Source: Terrimonas pollutisoli (lineage in GTDB: Bacteria; Bacteroidota; Bacteroidia; Chitinophagales; Chitinophagaceae). From it: 64,000 nucleotides of DNA. The stretch spans positions 86,600-150,599 of the forward strand of contig NZ_JARKNA010000013.1 of the NCBI RefSeq assembly GCF_029360765.1. The letters are read 5' to 3'. Made by a program: the position numbers and the translations under genes. The notes beneath the pieces are model-generated. The model saw only the letters and a list, made by a program, of their open reading frames with translations, was not told where the DNA came from and made no database searches. The number at the start of each line of letters is the position of its first letter. Position 1 is the first letter of the stretch. Positions 33,873-42,449 of this stretch are shown here, in pieces.

Positions 33873-35981
33873 TTATTCTCCCGTCGCTTCTTTTTCCTTC
33901 ACCACTACCAAATCTTTTATTTCAACCTGCATTGGTAGAAGCCCAATCTTTACTATAGCCCTCTTGCCTCTTAATTCTATTACTTGTCCTACCTGGTGAT
34001 TTCGCTTCATCTTCACCGTGTCACCGGCTTTTATCTCCCCTCCTATTTCAGCAAATCTTGAATCAATTTTCCTCTGCATCTTGCTCACTGTCTTTTGTTC
34101 ATTTTTTTTAAACAGCAAGGCCTCCATTTGTTTGATGACCTTATTCTTGTTTTCCTCTTTTCTCCACTCTATTTGCATTTGTTTCAACTTGCGTTCCATA
34201 TCCCGGAGATAGCTGATCTTTTCTTCCGATATCCTGTTTTGTTCTTTAAGAATAGCCACCTGTTGCAAATGTTTTTCCTTGTCCAATACTTGCTGCATTT
34301 CCTTTTTCAACTTTTCATTTTCCTTCATCAGCTTATGCAATTCAGACTCTTTTTTCTCGAGATCTTTCAGGTCCTGTTCTGTTCTGTTCAATAATTTATC
34401 TAACCTGAATTGATCGCTATCAACAAGATCTTTAGCCCGTTTGATTAATCCCCTATCCAACCCAATTCTTTCTGCAATGGAAAAAGTATAAGAGCTTCCG
34501 GGCTTACCTATTATCAGTTTGTATAACGGGCGGAGATTTTTTTCATCAAAGCCCATTGCACCATTAATAATGCCGGCTGTTTTTCCTGCCATTACTTTCA
34601 GGTTGAGATAATGTGTGGTCACGATACCGTAGGCATGTTTCTTCGCCAGTTCCTGTAATATCACTTCCGCAAAAGCTCCCCCCAGGTTAGGGTCACTACC
34701 ACTTCCCAACTCATCAATAAAGAAAAGCGTTTTACCATTTCCATTTTCCATGAAGTATTTCATATGGATGAGGTGGCTGCTATAAGTACTTAGCTCAAAC
34801 TCGAGACTTTGCGTATCACCAATATGAATCATCAATTGTTTAAAAATGCCAAATTGTGATGAAGGGTGAACAGGTACCAGCAGTCCACTCTGCACCATCA
34901 TTTGTAATAAACCGACTGTTTTTAATGTCACCGTCTTACCACCGGCATTCGGGCCGCTTATCACCAATATTCTTTGCGAATCGTCCAGGGTAACAGTGAC
35001 CGGGATTGTTGGCTTATTCGATTTTTGATTGTAGAGATACAGCAATGGGTGATATGCCTGGATGAGATGCACATAAGCTTTATCGGTAACAGCAGGAAAC
35101 TCGCCTTTGATTTCAATCGCCAGTTTACCCTTAGCACGAATAAAATCATAATCGCCAACAATTCTATGGTAAACGCTAAGCAATGAGGCATAACCGGATA
35201 ATCTTGACGTAAGTTCCCGGAGAATGCGATACACTTCTTTCCGTTCTTCCTTTTCCAAATCACTCACCTGGTTATTGAGATCTATTGTCTCTTCAGGTTC
35301 TACAAATGCTGTTTTACGGCTTTCACTTTCACCATGCAGAATACCTTTGACCGTCCTTTTTTGTTCCGCAAAAACTGCCAGCACCCGGCGACCATTCATA
35401 AAACTTTCCTCGATATCCGCCAGGTAACCCTGCTTGTTCATTTTGGAAACAATTCGCTCAAAAAGCCGTCTCAGTTCATTTCGTTTGCGATAGAGATTAA
35501 GGCGAATATCTTTGAGTTCATTGGATGCCGAATCTTTTACCTGCCCATAATCATCCAGTACATCATCAATCATACTGATGATGGCTTTTTCATAATAAGT
35601 ATCGGCAATTACTTTGGCCAGGGCTCCATAAGCAGTCTTCCTCTCGTTATCAAACCAGCGAAATATCTTTTCCATGCTATCGGCAAGTTTGCGCAACAAC
35701 AATATTTGCTCTCCTGATAAAACAGCGCCGGGAATAGCCAATAGCTTTAATTCTTTGGCAAGATTCAGGATATAATCGTTGGGAAAATAAATACTGTTTT
35801 GCAGCAACTGTGTGTACTCATGGCTTTGCCTGAGCTCGGTATCGATAAATTCTTTGCGGGTATGAATACGCAAATTTTCAGCTTTGGTACGGGCATGATC
35901 GGTTTGGCAATAAGCTGCCAGTAAAATTTTTACCTTATCAAATTCCAGTTGGTAGTACGCCGACTCCGGGAAAAGTTTCAT
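33873..35981 (-). CDS. MutS2-like ATPase without Smr domain
   Basis: The ATG at 35981 (MKLFPESAYYQLEFDKVK) is the family start and gives 702 residues. A clamp/helical core precedes the ABC-type ATPase: Walker A GPNAGGKT at about residue 344, FFIDELGSGSDPNLGGAFAEV as Walker B and signature, and TTHYLNLKVMA. A long coiled coil (LEKKESELHKLMKENEKL onward) and a KOW-like C-terminal beta segment (AGDTVKMKRNHQVGQVIELRGK) end the protein. MutS2 proteins usually carry a C-terminal Smr nuclease domain, and none is present here or in another frame before the next gene. In other bacteria MutS2 resolves collided ribosomes or suppresses recombination; which applies is unknown. Confidence 0.88.
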   Translation of the reverse strand: MKLFPESAYYQLEFDKVKILLAAYCQTDHARTKAENLRIHTRKEFIDTELRQSHEYTQLLQNSIYFPNDYILNLAKELKLLAIPGAVLSGEQILLLRKLADSMEKIFRWFDNERKTAYGALAKVIADTYYEKAIISMIDDVLDDYGQVKDSASNELKDIRLNLYRKRNELRRLFERIVSKMNKQGYLADIEESFMNGRRVLAVFAEQKRTVKGILHGESESRKTAFVEPEETIDLNNQVSDLEKEERKEVYRILRELTSRLSGYASLLSVYHRIVGDYDFIRAKGKLAIEIKGEFPAVTDKAYVHLIQAYHPLLYLYNQKSNKPTIPVTVTLDDSQRILVISGPNAGGKTVTLKTVGLLQMMVQSGLLVPVHPSSQFGIFKQLMIHIGDTQSLEFELSTYSSHLIHMKYFMENGNGKTLFFIDELGSGSDPNLGGAFAEVILQELAKKHAYGIVTTHYLNLKVMAGKTAGIINGAMGFDEKNLRPLYKLIIGKPGSSYTFSIAERIGLDRGLIKRAKDLVDSDQFRLDKLLNRTEQDLKDLEKKESELHKLMKENEKLKKEMQQVLDKEKHLQQVAILKEQNRISEEKISYLRDMERKLKQMQIEWRKEENKNKVIKQMEALLFKKNEQKTVSKMQRKIDSRFAEIGGEIKAGDTVKMKRNHQVGQVIELRGKRAIVKIGLLPMQVEIKDLVVVKEKEATGE

Positions 35982-36073
35982 AAATAAGTGACTCCATCTC
36001 TTTTTGTGAAATGCAAATTTCGGGATTTGATAATTCATAGGAATGGCTCATATAAGAAGGTTTTATCAACCAC

Positions 36074-36099
36074 AAAAAAACCGGTTGCAATACAACCGG
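36074..36099 (-). terminator. intrinsic terminator after the haloperoxidase-like gene
   Basis: On the minus strand the stem CCGGTTG (36099-36093), loop TATTG and CAACCGG (36087-36081) is followed by seven T. It lies 28 bp past the stop at 36127 and ends the VCBS/haloperoxidase transcript. Confidence 0.9.
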
Positions 36100-36126
36100 C
36101 CGACAACTGCTTACAGGGAAAAGGTT

Positions 36127-37437
36127 CTATAACTTTAATTTATCAATAATAAACTGCCCAATTTTTGTCCCCTGTTCCTGACCGTTTTCAATAGCATCCC
36201 GGTAATGAATACCACCGTAAAAACGTGAAATAGCAGCTTCCTGGGCCGCCTGCCGAAACGACCTGAACTTCCGGGCGGGCAGGCCAAACTCTTTTTCCGT
36301 ATTATCTACAAAAGAAAAATTGTCACCAAAAAGTTCTGTCAATACCAAAGCCGCTGCAGTAGAAATCACACTATGGCCGGATGTATATTCAGGAAAGGGC
36401 GGGGTTTGCAGCAATGGCCGCCATCTTGGATCTATCCAGCGATTAATAGCGGTTTCGGGCCTGACCCTGTTGCTTCGGTACTTTTCATCCCAGCAGGAAA
36501 TGAACGCATCCGCCAGGGTTATGGCTACAATGGCATGGATCAATATGGTTGACTCCAACTTTTTCTTTGAACTTAAACAGGCAATTCCGGTAATACCCAT
36601 CCAATGCCCGCCCGGCGAGATTTTTTTTAATGCAAATTCGACATGGCCGATTTGCTGAACGGCAAACGGGTTGCAGTCCCAAAACATAGCAATAGCCCGC
36701 TGTTCCTTTGTCAAATTCTTTCCTGCACTATAAACGTCGTAGAGTTGTTTATAGAAAGAAGATGTTTTTAGCGTATCAAACAGTACGGCTGGCACCGGCT
36801 TAAACTGTTGCGCAGAGTCAATCAAAAAAGGTCTGATCATGTTCCAGTAAGGTTCCAGGGCCGCCATAAAAGCCGGTCCCGTTGGCTGCCACATAGCGTC
36901 GCCAGTGACAGGAGTATATCTTGGGTAGCCACTCAGGTTGCGAAAGCCATCTGTATACGAATAAGCCAATATTTGCTGCACCACCAACTCCCCCAGCTGC
37001 TTTGATTTTTCAATTACCACCCTGGAGACGCCTTTTTTTGCGGCAACATTGAGTAAAGAATCCGTTTGTTCTTTCAGTAAGTAGCCAGACGGCAACAATC
37101 TTTCGCCCATCCGCAACACGGTATATACAATCGCCAAAGAGGAGTTAACTGAATCAGTTGATTCCTTTTGAAGTTTTATTCCATCATATTTATTCAGCTT
37201 GCTCACAAAGACACTTTTGTCTTGCTGCAAACCTACCTGCAGCTCATAGGGAGCAAGGGTAATGTAGGCATAATACCGGCTGGCTGCAATTGGCGAAGTA
37301 GCATCGTTGACCATCACATCCGTTACTTTTTTTAATGCCTGCACATAATCTTTCGATGTAAACGGACCGGAACTTCCGCCATATGCAGTAAAAAATATCA
37401 AGGCATATATTATACTAAGAATGACCGATTTTTTCAT
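36127..37437 (-). CDS. vanadium-dependent haloperoxidase / PAP2-superfamily protein
   Basis: The ATG at 37437 gives a secreted protein of 436 residues with signal peptide MKKSVILSIIYALIFFTAYGG. The active-site layout of the haloperoxidase/PAP2 family is visible: RVRPETAINRWIDPRW, PPFPEYTSGHSVISTAAA (the SGH motif) and FYGGIHYRDAIENGQEQG with the vanadate- or phosphate-binding Arg and His. This could be a true vanadate haloperoxidase or an acid phosphatase-like relative. The start lies 10 bp after the stop of the VCBS gene, so the pair is co-translated. Together with the upstream SusC/SusD pair it suggests surface processing of an aromatic or halogenatable compound, which is inference. Confidence 0.88.
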   Translation of the reverse strand: MKKSVILSIIYALIFFTAYGGSSGPFTSKDYVQALKKVTDVMVNDATSPIAASRYYAYITLAPYELQVGLQQDKSVFVSKLNKYDGIKLQKESTDSVNSSLAIVYTVLRMGERLLPSGYLLKEQTDSLLNVAAKKGVSRVVIEKSKQLGELVVQQILAYSYTDGFRNLSGYPRYTPVTGDAMWQPTGPAFMAALEPYWNMIRPFLIDSAQQFKPVPAVLFDTLKTSSFYKQLYDVYSAGKNLTKEQRAIAMFWDCNPFAVQQIGHVEFALKKISPGGHWMGITGIACLSSKKKLESTILIHAIVAITLADAFISCWDEKYRSNRVRPETAINRWIDPRWRPLLQTPPFPEYTSGHSVISTAAALVLTELFGDNFSFVDNTEKEFGLPARKFRSFRQAAQEAAISRFYGGIHYRDAIENGQEQGTKIGQFIIDKLKL

Positions 37438-37447
37438 AAATAGCTTC

Positions 37448-40400
37448 TCAATATCTGTAAACAACCGGTAATTGGTTATTTACGCCAAATACTACAATCT
37501 TTTCTTTTTGGCTATTGGTGATTGGTACTACACTCCTTACACAGCCCTTGATATTTAACCCGGATTCGACCTGTGGCATATAGGTAAAATGACCCAATCC
37601 ATCCCCCTTTAATAATACCCCATAGTTCGCATCGATCTTTCCAATTTTTATCCTGGTATGTTCAATATTACCTGCCAATAAAATATCTTTTTTCCCATCA
37701 TGATCATAATCATCAATGCCAATTGCATACACCGGTGCGTAGCTGGCCTGGACAGGTAAACTATGCTGAACAAAAACGCCATTCCTGTTTTCAAACCAAA
37801 CCGTTTCAAAAAAATCGGCTTTCAATGTTTTAACCGTTTGCAACTGTTCGGGAGTTAATATATCCTGAATTCCGGCATCAGAATATGAATCATAAGTAGG
37901 AAATTTTTGACGCAGGCTAACGACCTGGTCAGTCATTTCATCGCGGCTGGGCATAGGATAGGATTTACCCTGGATATAATAACACAAGATCGGATCAATG
38001 GAGCCATTATTATCAAAATCACCAAAGCATAGTGTTGCCGGCTCTTGCTGACTGACCTGCAACTGGCTGTTGGTGCCCCAATTGCCGGCTACTATGTCCG
38101 TGTCGCCATCGCTATCCAGGTCTGCAATGGCCATCCGGTTCCACCAACCATGTAAGGGAGTTGAAAAATATTTTTCTGTAGCATCAATAAATTTTCCATT
38201 TATGTTTTCAAAACAATAAATTTTCATCCATTCACCACAAACGACCAAATCCGGTTTATTATCCTTATTTAAATCCAGCCATATGGCATCGGTAACCATA
38301 CCTAATTGTTGTAATGCAGGCCCGGCTGCTGACGTAACATTTGTAAATTTTCCTTTCCCATCATTCAACAATAAAAAACTCTCGGGTGATTCGGGATAAC
38401 GACCAGGTATGACACGTCCACCGACAAATAAATCATTATCTCCATCCGCATCTACATCCGCCGCTCTTACACAAGAACCACTGACCGTTTCTGCCGGCAA
38501 TGCATTTATATTTTTTACAAATATCCCTTTTTCATTTACATACAGTCTGTCCTGCAGCGCCTTATCATTTTCAGTAAACGAATATCCACCGCTTACTACA
38601 TACAGGTCCATATCGTCATCGCTATCTGCATCAAAAAACAATGCATCAGTATCTTCCGACAGCGCATCTTCTGCAAAGCTGTTTTGTGTTGAGTTGCTAA
38701 AGCCTCCGCTCCGCTGCTGCAACAACAATTGTCCTTGCTGGTTTTTTGCACCACCTATATAAATATCTTCCAGCCCATCATTATTGATATCTGCTTTTGC
38801 CATAGCAGGCCCGCTATAAGAAAGCATATTGGGCATTAAAGGTTGGATCTTAAAATCGTTGGTTTCATCTTCAGTGTGTCGAAAAGGGATTGCGCCTGCT
38901 GTATTAAAAATAGTGGCAACTGGTGCAGACCTAAAATACTGACCGGTTTTAGTATACTTAATAGTTATTGATTTGTTCGCCACAACATCTTTTACAGTTT
39001 GAGTTTCTCCATTGGGCCAACGGATAAGCAGGGAATCAATTATGTTCGACGGCAAACCAAAATGTAAAGGCTCCTGCATGGAACTTTGAAAACCATGAAC
39101 AGGATAATTTTCCAACACCGTCTTACCAGCGGGAGTGAATACCTGGACCTTAGCGCCCAGGGCGTTTGTATTGCCGCCTTCCATTTGTAATATCACTTTG
39201 AGATAATTTCCTTTTGAATTTGTCTCCGCGACATTATTACGATATATCGCCGCTTCATCATTCATCCGATTCACTACGAGATCAAGATCACCGTCATTGT
39301 CAAGGTCGGTATAGACGGCGCCATGAGAAAAGTTGACGGCGTCAAATCCCCAGTCTAAAGAACAATCTTTGAATTGCAGGTTGCCTTTGTTTTCAAACAT
39401 ATAACAGTGAAGAGGAGTGGATTTTATTCCCTGTAACATTTGAAACATTCGTTCGCTGGGCTCACCCTTTCTGAATTTCAACCGCTCATTGGCATAGAAT
39501 TTTACAAAATCCCGATTGGTCATATCCCTTCCATAACCATTTGTCACAAACAGGTCTTTATAGCCATCATTATTAAAATCAGCGAACAAAGCTGCCCAAC
39601 TCCAATCCGTATTCGAAACACCACTTGATTGACCGGTTTCGCTAAACGTACCATTGCCATTATTTACCTGCAGCATATTACGCATCAGTTGATGATAGAA
39701 GCCATTTTTCAGCATATTATTGTACAGCTCATAATTATCCGGCGTGTATAACAATTTTTGACGTTTATTATCAGCAGGCAGCATATCTAATGTATAAATA
39801 TCGGCAAGACCGTCATTGTTGATATCAGCAATATCAACACCCATTGAGAAATTGGAGATATGCCCCAACTGTTCTTTCAACTTCTCAGTAAACATACCAT
39901 CGCCATTATTGATATACAAGTAATCTTCTTCTACGTAATCATTGGAAACATACAGATCGGGCCATCCATCATTATTGACATCACTTGTAACAACAGAAAG
40001 GCCGTACCCGAGAGGATTAGAAATTATACCGGCCTGTCCGGTAACATTTGTGAAATGATTATTGTCGTTTCGATAAAGGCGGTCGCCAGCATCGGGATCA
40101 ACCATTTTTTTTACAAAAGCTGCGTCGAAATTGCGTAGCTCTTTTACATTGTGATTGAGTACAAAAAGATCCAGATCTCCATCGCGATCATAATCCAAAA
40201 AAGCGGCATGTGTAGTATAGCCCTGATCGGCTATTCCCATTTCTTCGGCTTTATCAGTAAATGTGAGGTTTCCATTATTGATCAGTAATTGATTTTTTCT
40301 CCTTTCCGCGTCAATATCCCCCGAATAGCAAACATAAATATCCAACCAGCCATCGCCATTTACATCTGCTACACTCACACCTGTCTTCCACCCTCTTTTT

Positions 40401-40726
40401 CCGCCTGCATTGGATTGCCTGGTAATATCCTGGAATTGAAAATTCCCTTTATTCAAGTAGAGTTTATTCGGTAAAACGTTCGCTGTAAAATAAAGATCAG
40501 TTAATCCGTCATTATTAAAATCACCGGCCGCTACGCCACCGCCATTGTAAAAATATTCGTAGGTAACGATGTTAATATCGGGAGTTTCGACTACTTTATT
40601 TACAAAGTTGACACCAGTCACGGATGAAGGAAGAAGTGTAAATAAGGAGTTATTCTGTGAAATCGAGGTTTGTATTGCAATAACACAAACACAGCAAAAG
40701 CTCAGGAACCTTTTGTGCAATATCAT
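37448..40726 (-). CDS. VCBS/FG-GAP repeat protein with ASPIC/UnbV domain
   Basis: This is a secreted protein of 1092 residues with signal peptide (KRFLSFCCVCVIAIQTSIS). It contains at least ten repeats of the type GDFNNDGLTDLYF, each with a calcium-binding DxDxDG-like loop: ADVNGDGWLDIYV, FLDYDRDGDLDLFV, SDVNNDGWPDLYVSND, TDLDNDGDLDLVV and ADLDSDGDTDIVAGN. An ASPIC/UnbV-type domain lies at about 520-590 (GAKVQVFTPAGKTVLENYPVHGF, IRWPNGETQTV). The fold is a beta propeller, repeated twice. These proteins are common beside SusC/SusD pairs in Chitinophagaceae, role unknown. It directly precedes the haloperoxidase-like gene. Confidence 0.92.
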   Translation of the reverse strand: MILHKRFLSFCCVCVIAIQTSISQNNSLFTLLPSSVTGVNFVNKVVETPDINIVTYEYFYNGGGVAAGDFNNDGLTDLYFTANVLPNKLYLNKGNFQFQDITRQSNAGGKRGWKTGVSVADVNGDGWLDIYVCYSGDIDAERRKNQLLINNGNLTFTDKAEEMGIADQGYTTHAAFLDYDRDGDLDLFVLNHNVKELRNFDAAFVKKMVDPDAGDRLYRNDNNHFTNVTGQAGIISNPLGYGLSVVTSDVNNDGWPDLYVSNDYVEEDYLYINNGDGMFTEKLKEQLGHISNFSMGVDIADINNDGLADIYTLDMLPADNKRQKLLYTPDNYELYNNMLKNGFYHQLMRNMLQVNNGNGTFSETGQSSGVSNTDWSWAALFADFNNDGYKDLFVTNGYGRDMTNRDFVKFYANERLKFRKGEPSERMFQMLQGIKSTPLHCYMFENKGNLQFKDCSLDWGFDAVNFSHGAVYTDLDNDGDLDLVVNRMNDEAAIYRNNVAETNSKGNYLKVILQMEGGNTNALGAKVQVFTPAGKTVLENYPVHGFQSSMQEPLHFGLPSNIIDSLLIRWPNGETQTVKDVVANKSITIKYTKTGQYFRSAPVATIFNTAGAIPFRHTEDETNDFKIQPLMPNMLSYSGPAMAKADINNDGLEDIYIGGAKNQQGQLLLQQRSGGFSNSTQNSFAEDALSEDTDALFFDADSDDDMDLYVVSGGYSFTENDKALQDRLYVNEKGIFVKNINALPAETVSGSCVRAADVDADGDNDLFVGGRVIPGRYPESPESFLLLNDGKGKFTNVTSAAGPALQQLGMVTDAIWLDLNKDNKPDLVVCGEWMKIYCFENINGKFIDATEKYFSTPLHGWWNRMAIADLDSDGDTDIVAGNWGTNSQLQVSQQEPATLCFGDFDNNGSIDPILCYYIQGKSYPMPSRDEMTDQVVSLRQKFPTYDSYSDAGIQDILTPEQLQTVKTLKADFFETVWFENRNGVFVQHSLPVQASYAPVYAIGIDDYDHDGKKDILLAGNIEHTRIKIGKIDANYGVLLKGDGLGHFTYMPQVESGLNIKGCVRSVVPITNSQKEKIVVFGVNNQLPVVYRY

Positions 40727-40800
40727 AGTGCCGCCGTTATTAATTCACTTTATCTTGTTCACTTTTGTCTTGACAAATAGAATCTTTAAAAAAACATTTT

Positions 40801-40836
40801 AAAAAACAAGTCAGGCAGTTATGCCTGCCTGACTTG
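40801..40836 (-). terminator. intrinsic terminator after the second SusD gene
   Basis: Perfect 12 bp arms CAAGTCAGGCAG (40807-40818) and CTGCCTGACTTG (40825-40836) have a 6 nt loop. Read on the minus strand the stem is followed by six T (40806-40801). It lies 55 bp past the SusD stop and separates the SusC/SusD pair from the VCBS gene, which may thus need its own promoter or read-through. Confidence 0.88.
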
Positions 40837-40891
40837 AAAGCCATATATAATATACATTCAGTAGCTTTTTGCTATTAAACTTTATTTTCTA

Positions 40892-42439
40892 TTAAGGTTT
40901 ATCCCACCAAACCCTTGTGTTAAAATCATCGGCGCCTTGTTGTGCAATCGCTGCGGCATAATTATCAGCATTGTTTACTTTTTCGCTTTCATCGTAAATT
41001 AAGCGACGCGGCAATTTACCACCGGTAAGGTTGCCTGGATAGTTAACCGGAGTCAATAAAGGATAGCCGGATCTTCTCAGGTCAGCAAATGCTTCAAGGC
41101 CATTGAAAAAAAATGCGATCCATTTTTGAGTATGTATTTGATTGAACTTCTCTGCATCCGTACCCGCGATTAAAAATGGATGAGCCACCAGGTAGGCCGC
41201 GATTTCGGCATCAGTTACAGGCGGGACAGCGGTACCATATACAGCCAGCATTTTCATTGCTGCTGTAACACCGTTGTTGTAATACGTCAGCGCACTGCCT
41301 GAATCCCAACCACGTACGGCAGCTTCAGCCAATAAAAACTGTACTTCAGCATAGCTCATGATAATATCAGGAGCATCCTGGCGCAAAATCGTTAAGGTAT
41401 TAGGGTCGGAATAAGCAGGCAGTCCAGCTGCAGTCCAACTGGGATGAGAAGTAATAGTTGCGGCGGTAAAGCCATTGGGCAATCCTTTCTGATTGGCAGG
41501 TGTATTGTCGCCTGAATTTTCCAACCTTGCATAAATGCGAAGACGCGGATCGCTTGTGTTTTTTAACTGGTTGATAAAAGTTTGCCCCATTTTCGTTCCA
41601 TTCGTTCCATTCTGAAGGTCCTCTCCCAAATAAGGAGTGGTATATGGGTTCTGATTAACGCCAGAGGGTCCTGTTTCATGATTTAACACCAGGTTATCCG
41701 CATTGGATTGAAAGACACCTCCTGCTATTGCTTTGGCCACCCATTGTTGTGCTTTAGCAGCATCTACTTTGGTAAGACGCATGCCCAGTCGAAGCATTAG
41801 GGAGTAGGCGAATTTTTTCCATTTAGAAACATCGCCGGCGTAAAAAAGATCAGCGCTTCCAAAGAATGGTTTGCTGGCATCAAATGCCTGTGCCGATTCA
41901 TCCAGCTCCTTTAAAAGATCAGCATAGATGTCGGACTGTTTATCAAATTTGGGTTTAAATAACAAGTCCGTATATCCTTTGCCCGCATCAAAATAGGGCA
42001 CATCCCCATACAGATCGGTCAGGCGGTGGAAAACATAGGCCCTGATAATTCGTACCGCACTTCTCTTATTGGCATTTTCTGCCTCATCGGGAATTATTGA
42101 GGTGAGCAATTGAGTTGTCTCTTTAATTCCCAAACCATAAGAAGAACCATAAAAGGCGCCGGACCATTCAGGTACATACGTATACTTATCACCCGGATAA
42201 CCGTATGAGGCAAGATGCTGTACGATCTCGCTTGTATAGATCAGGTTAGCCCGGTGATTTTCAAAATTTTGCCCGTTCATGTATACCTCGGACAAGGTAA
42301 AAATGGAATTAGGATCCGGGATAACGTAAGCATTCGGATTTTCATTCAGCTTTTCAAATCCCTTATCGCAGGATCCAAGAACGCAGATGCATCCGATGCC
42401 AATAGCTAATTTCTTTATTAAATTATTTTTCATTTTCAT
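40892..42439 (-). CDS. SusD/RagB-family outer-membrane lipoprotein (SusD-like 2 type)
   Basis: The start is one of two close ATG codons (42439 or 42433). The lipobox is CVLGSC with KGFEKLNENPNAY behind it, a motif typical of SusD-like_2 proteins. The scaffold contains RAYVFHRLTDLYGDVPYFDAG and the C-terminal IIMSYAEVQFLLAEAAVRGW and QKWIAFFFNGLEAFADLRRSGYP segments. It partners with the SusC immediately upstream (10 bp gap). No hydrolase accompanies it; the following genes are VCBS and haloperoxidase-like, so the ligand is unknown. Confidence 0.93.
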   Translation of the reverse strand: MKMKNNLIKKLAIGIGCICVLGSCDKGFEKLNENPNAYVIPDPNSIFTLSEVYMNGQNFENHRANLIYTSEIVQHLASYGYPGDKYTYVPEWSGAFYGSSYGLGIKETTQLLTSIIPDEAENANKRSAVRIIRAYVFHRLTDLYGDVPYFDAGKGYTDLLFKPKFDKQSDIYADLLKELDESAQAFDASKPFFGSADLFYAGDVSKWKKFAYSLMLRLGMRLTKVDAAKAQQWVAKAIAGGVFQSNADNLVLNHETGPSGVNQNPYTTPYLGEDLQNGTNGTKMGQTFINQLKNTSDPRLRIYARLENSGDNTPANQKGLPNGFTAATITSHPSWTAAGLPAYSDPNTLTILRQDAPDIIMSYAEVQFLLAEAAVRGWDSGSALTYYNNGVTAAMKMLAVYGTAVPPVTDAEIAAYLVAHPFLIAGTDAEKFNQIHTQKWIAFFFNGLEAFADLRRSGYPLLTPVNYPGNLTGGKLPRRLIYDESEKVNNADNYAAAIAQQGADDFNTRVWWDKP

Positions 42440-42449
42440 GAGATTTAAG

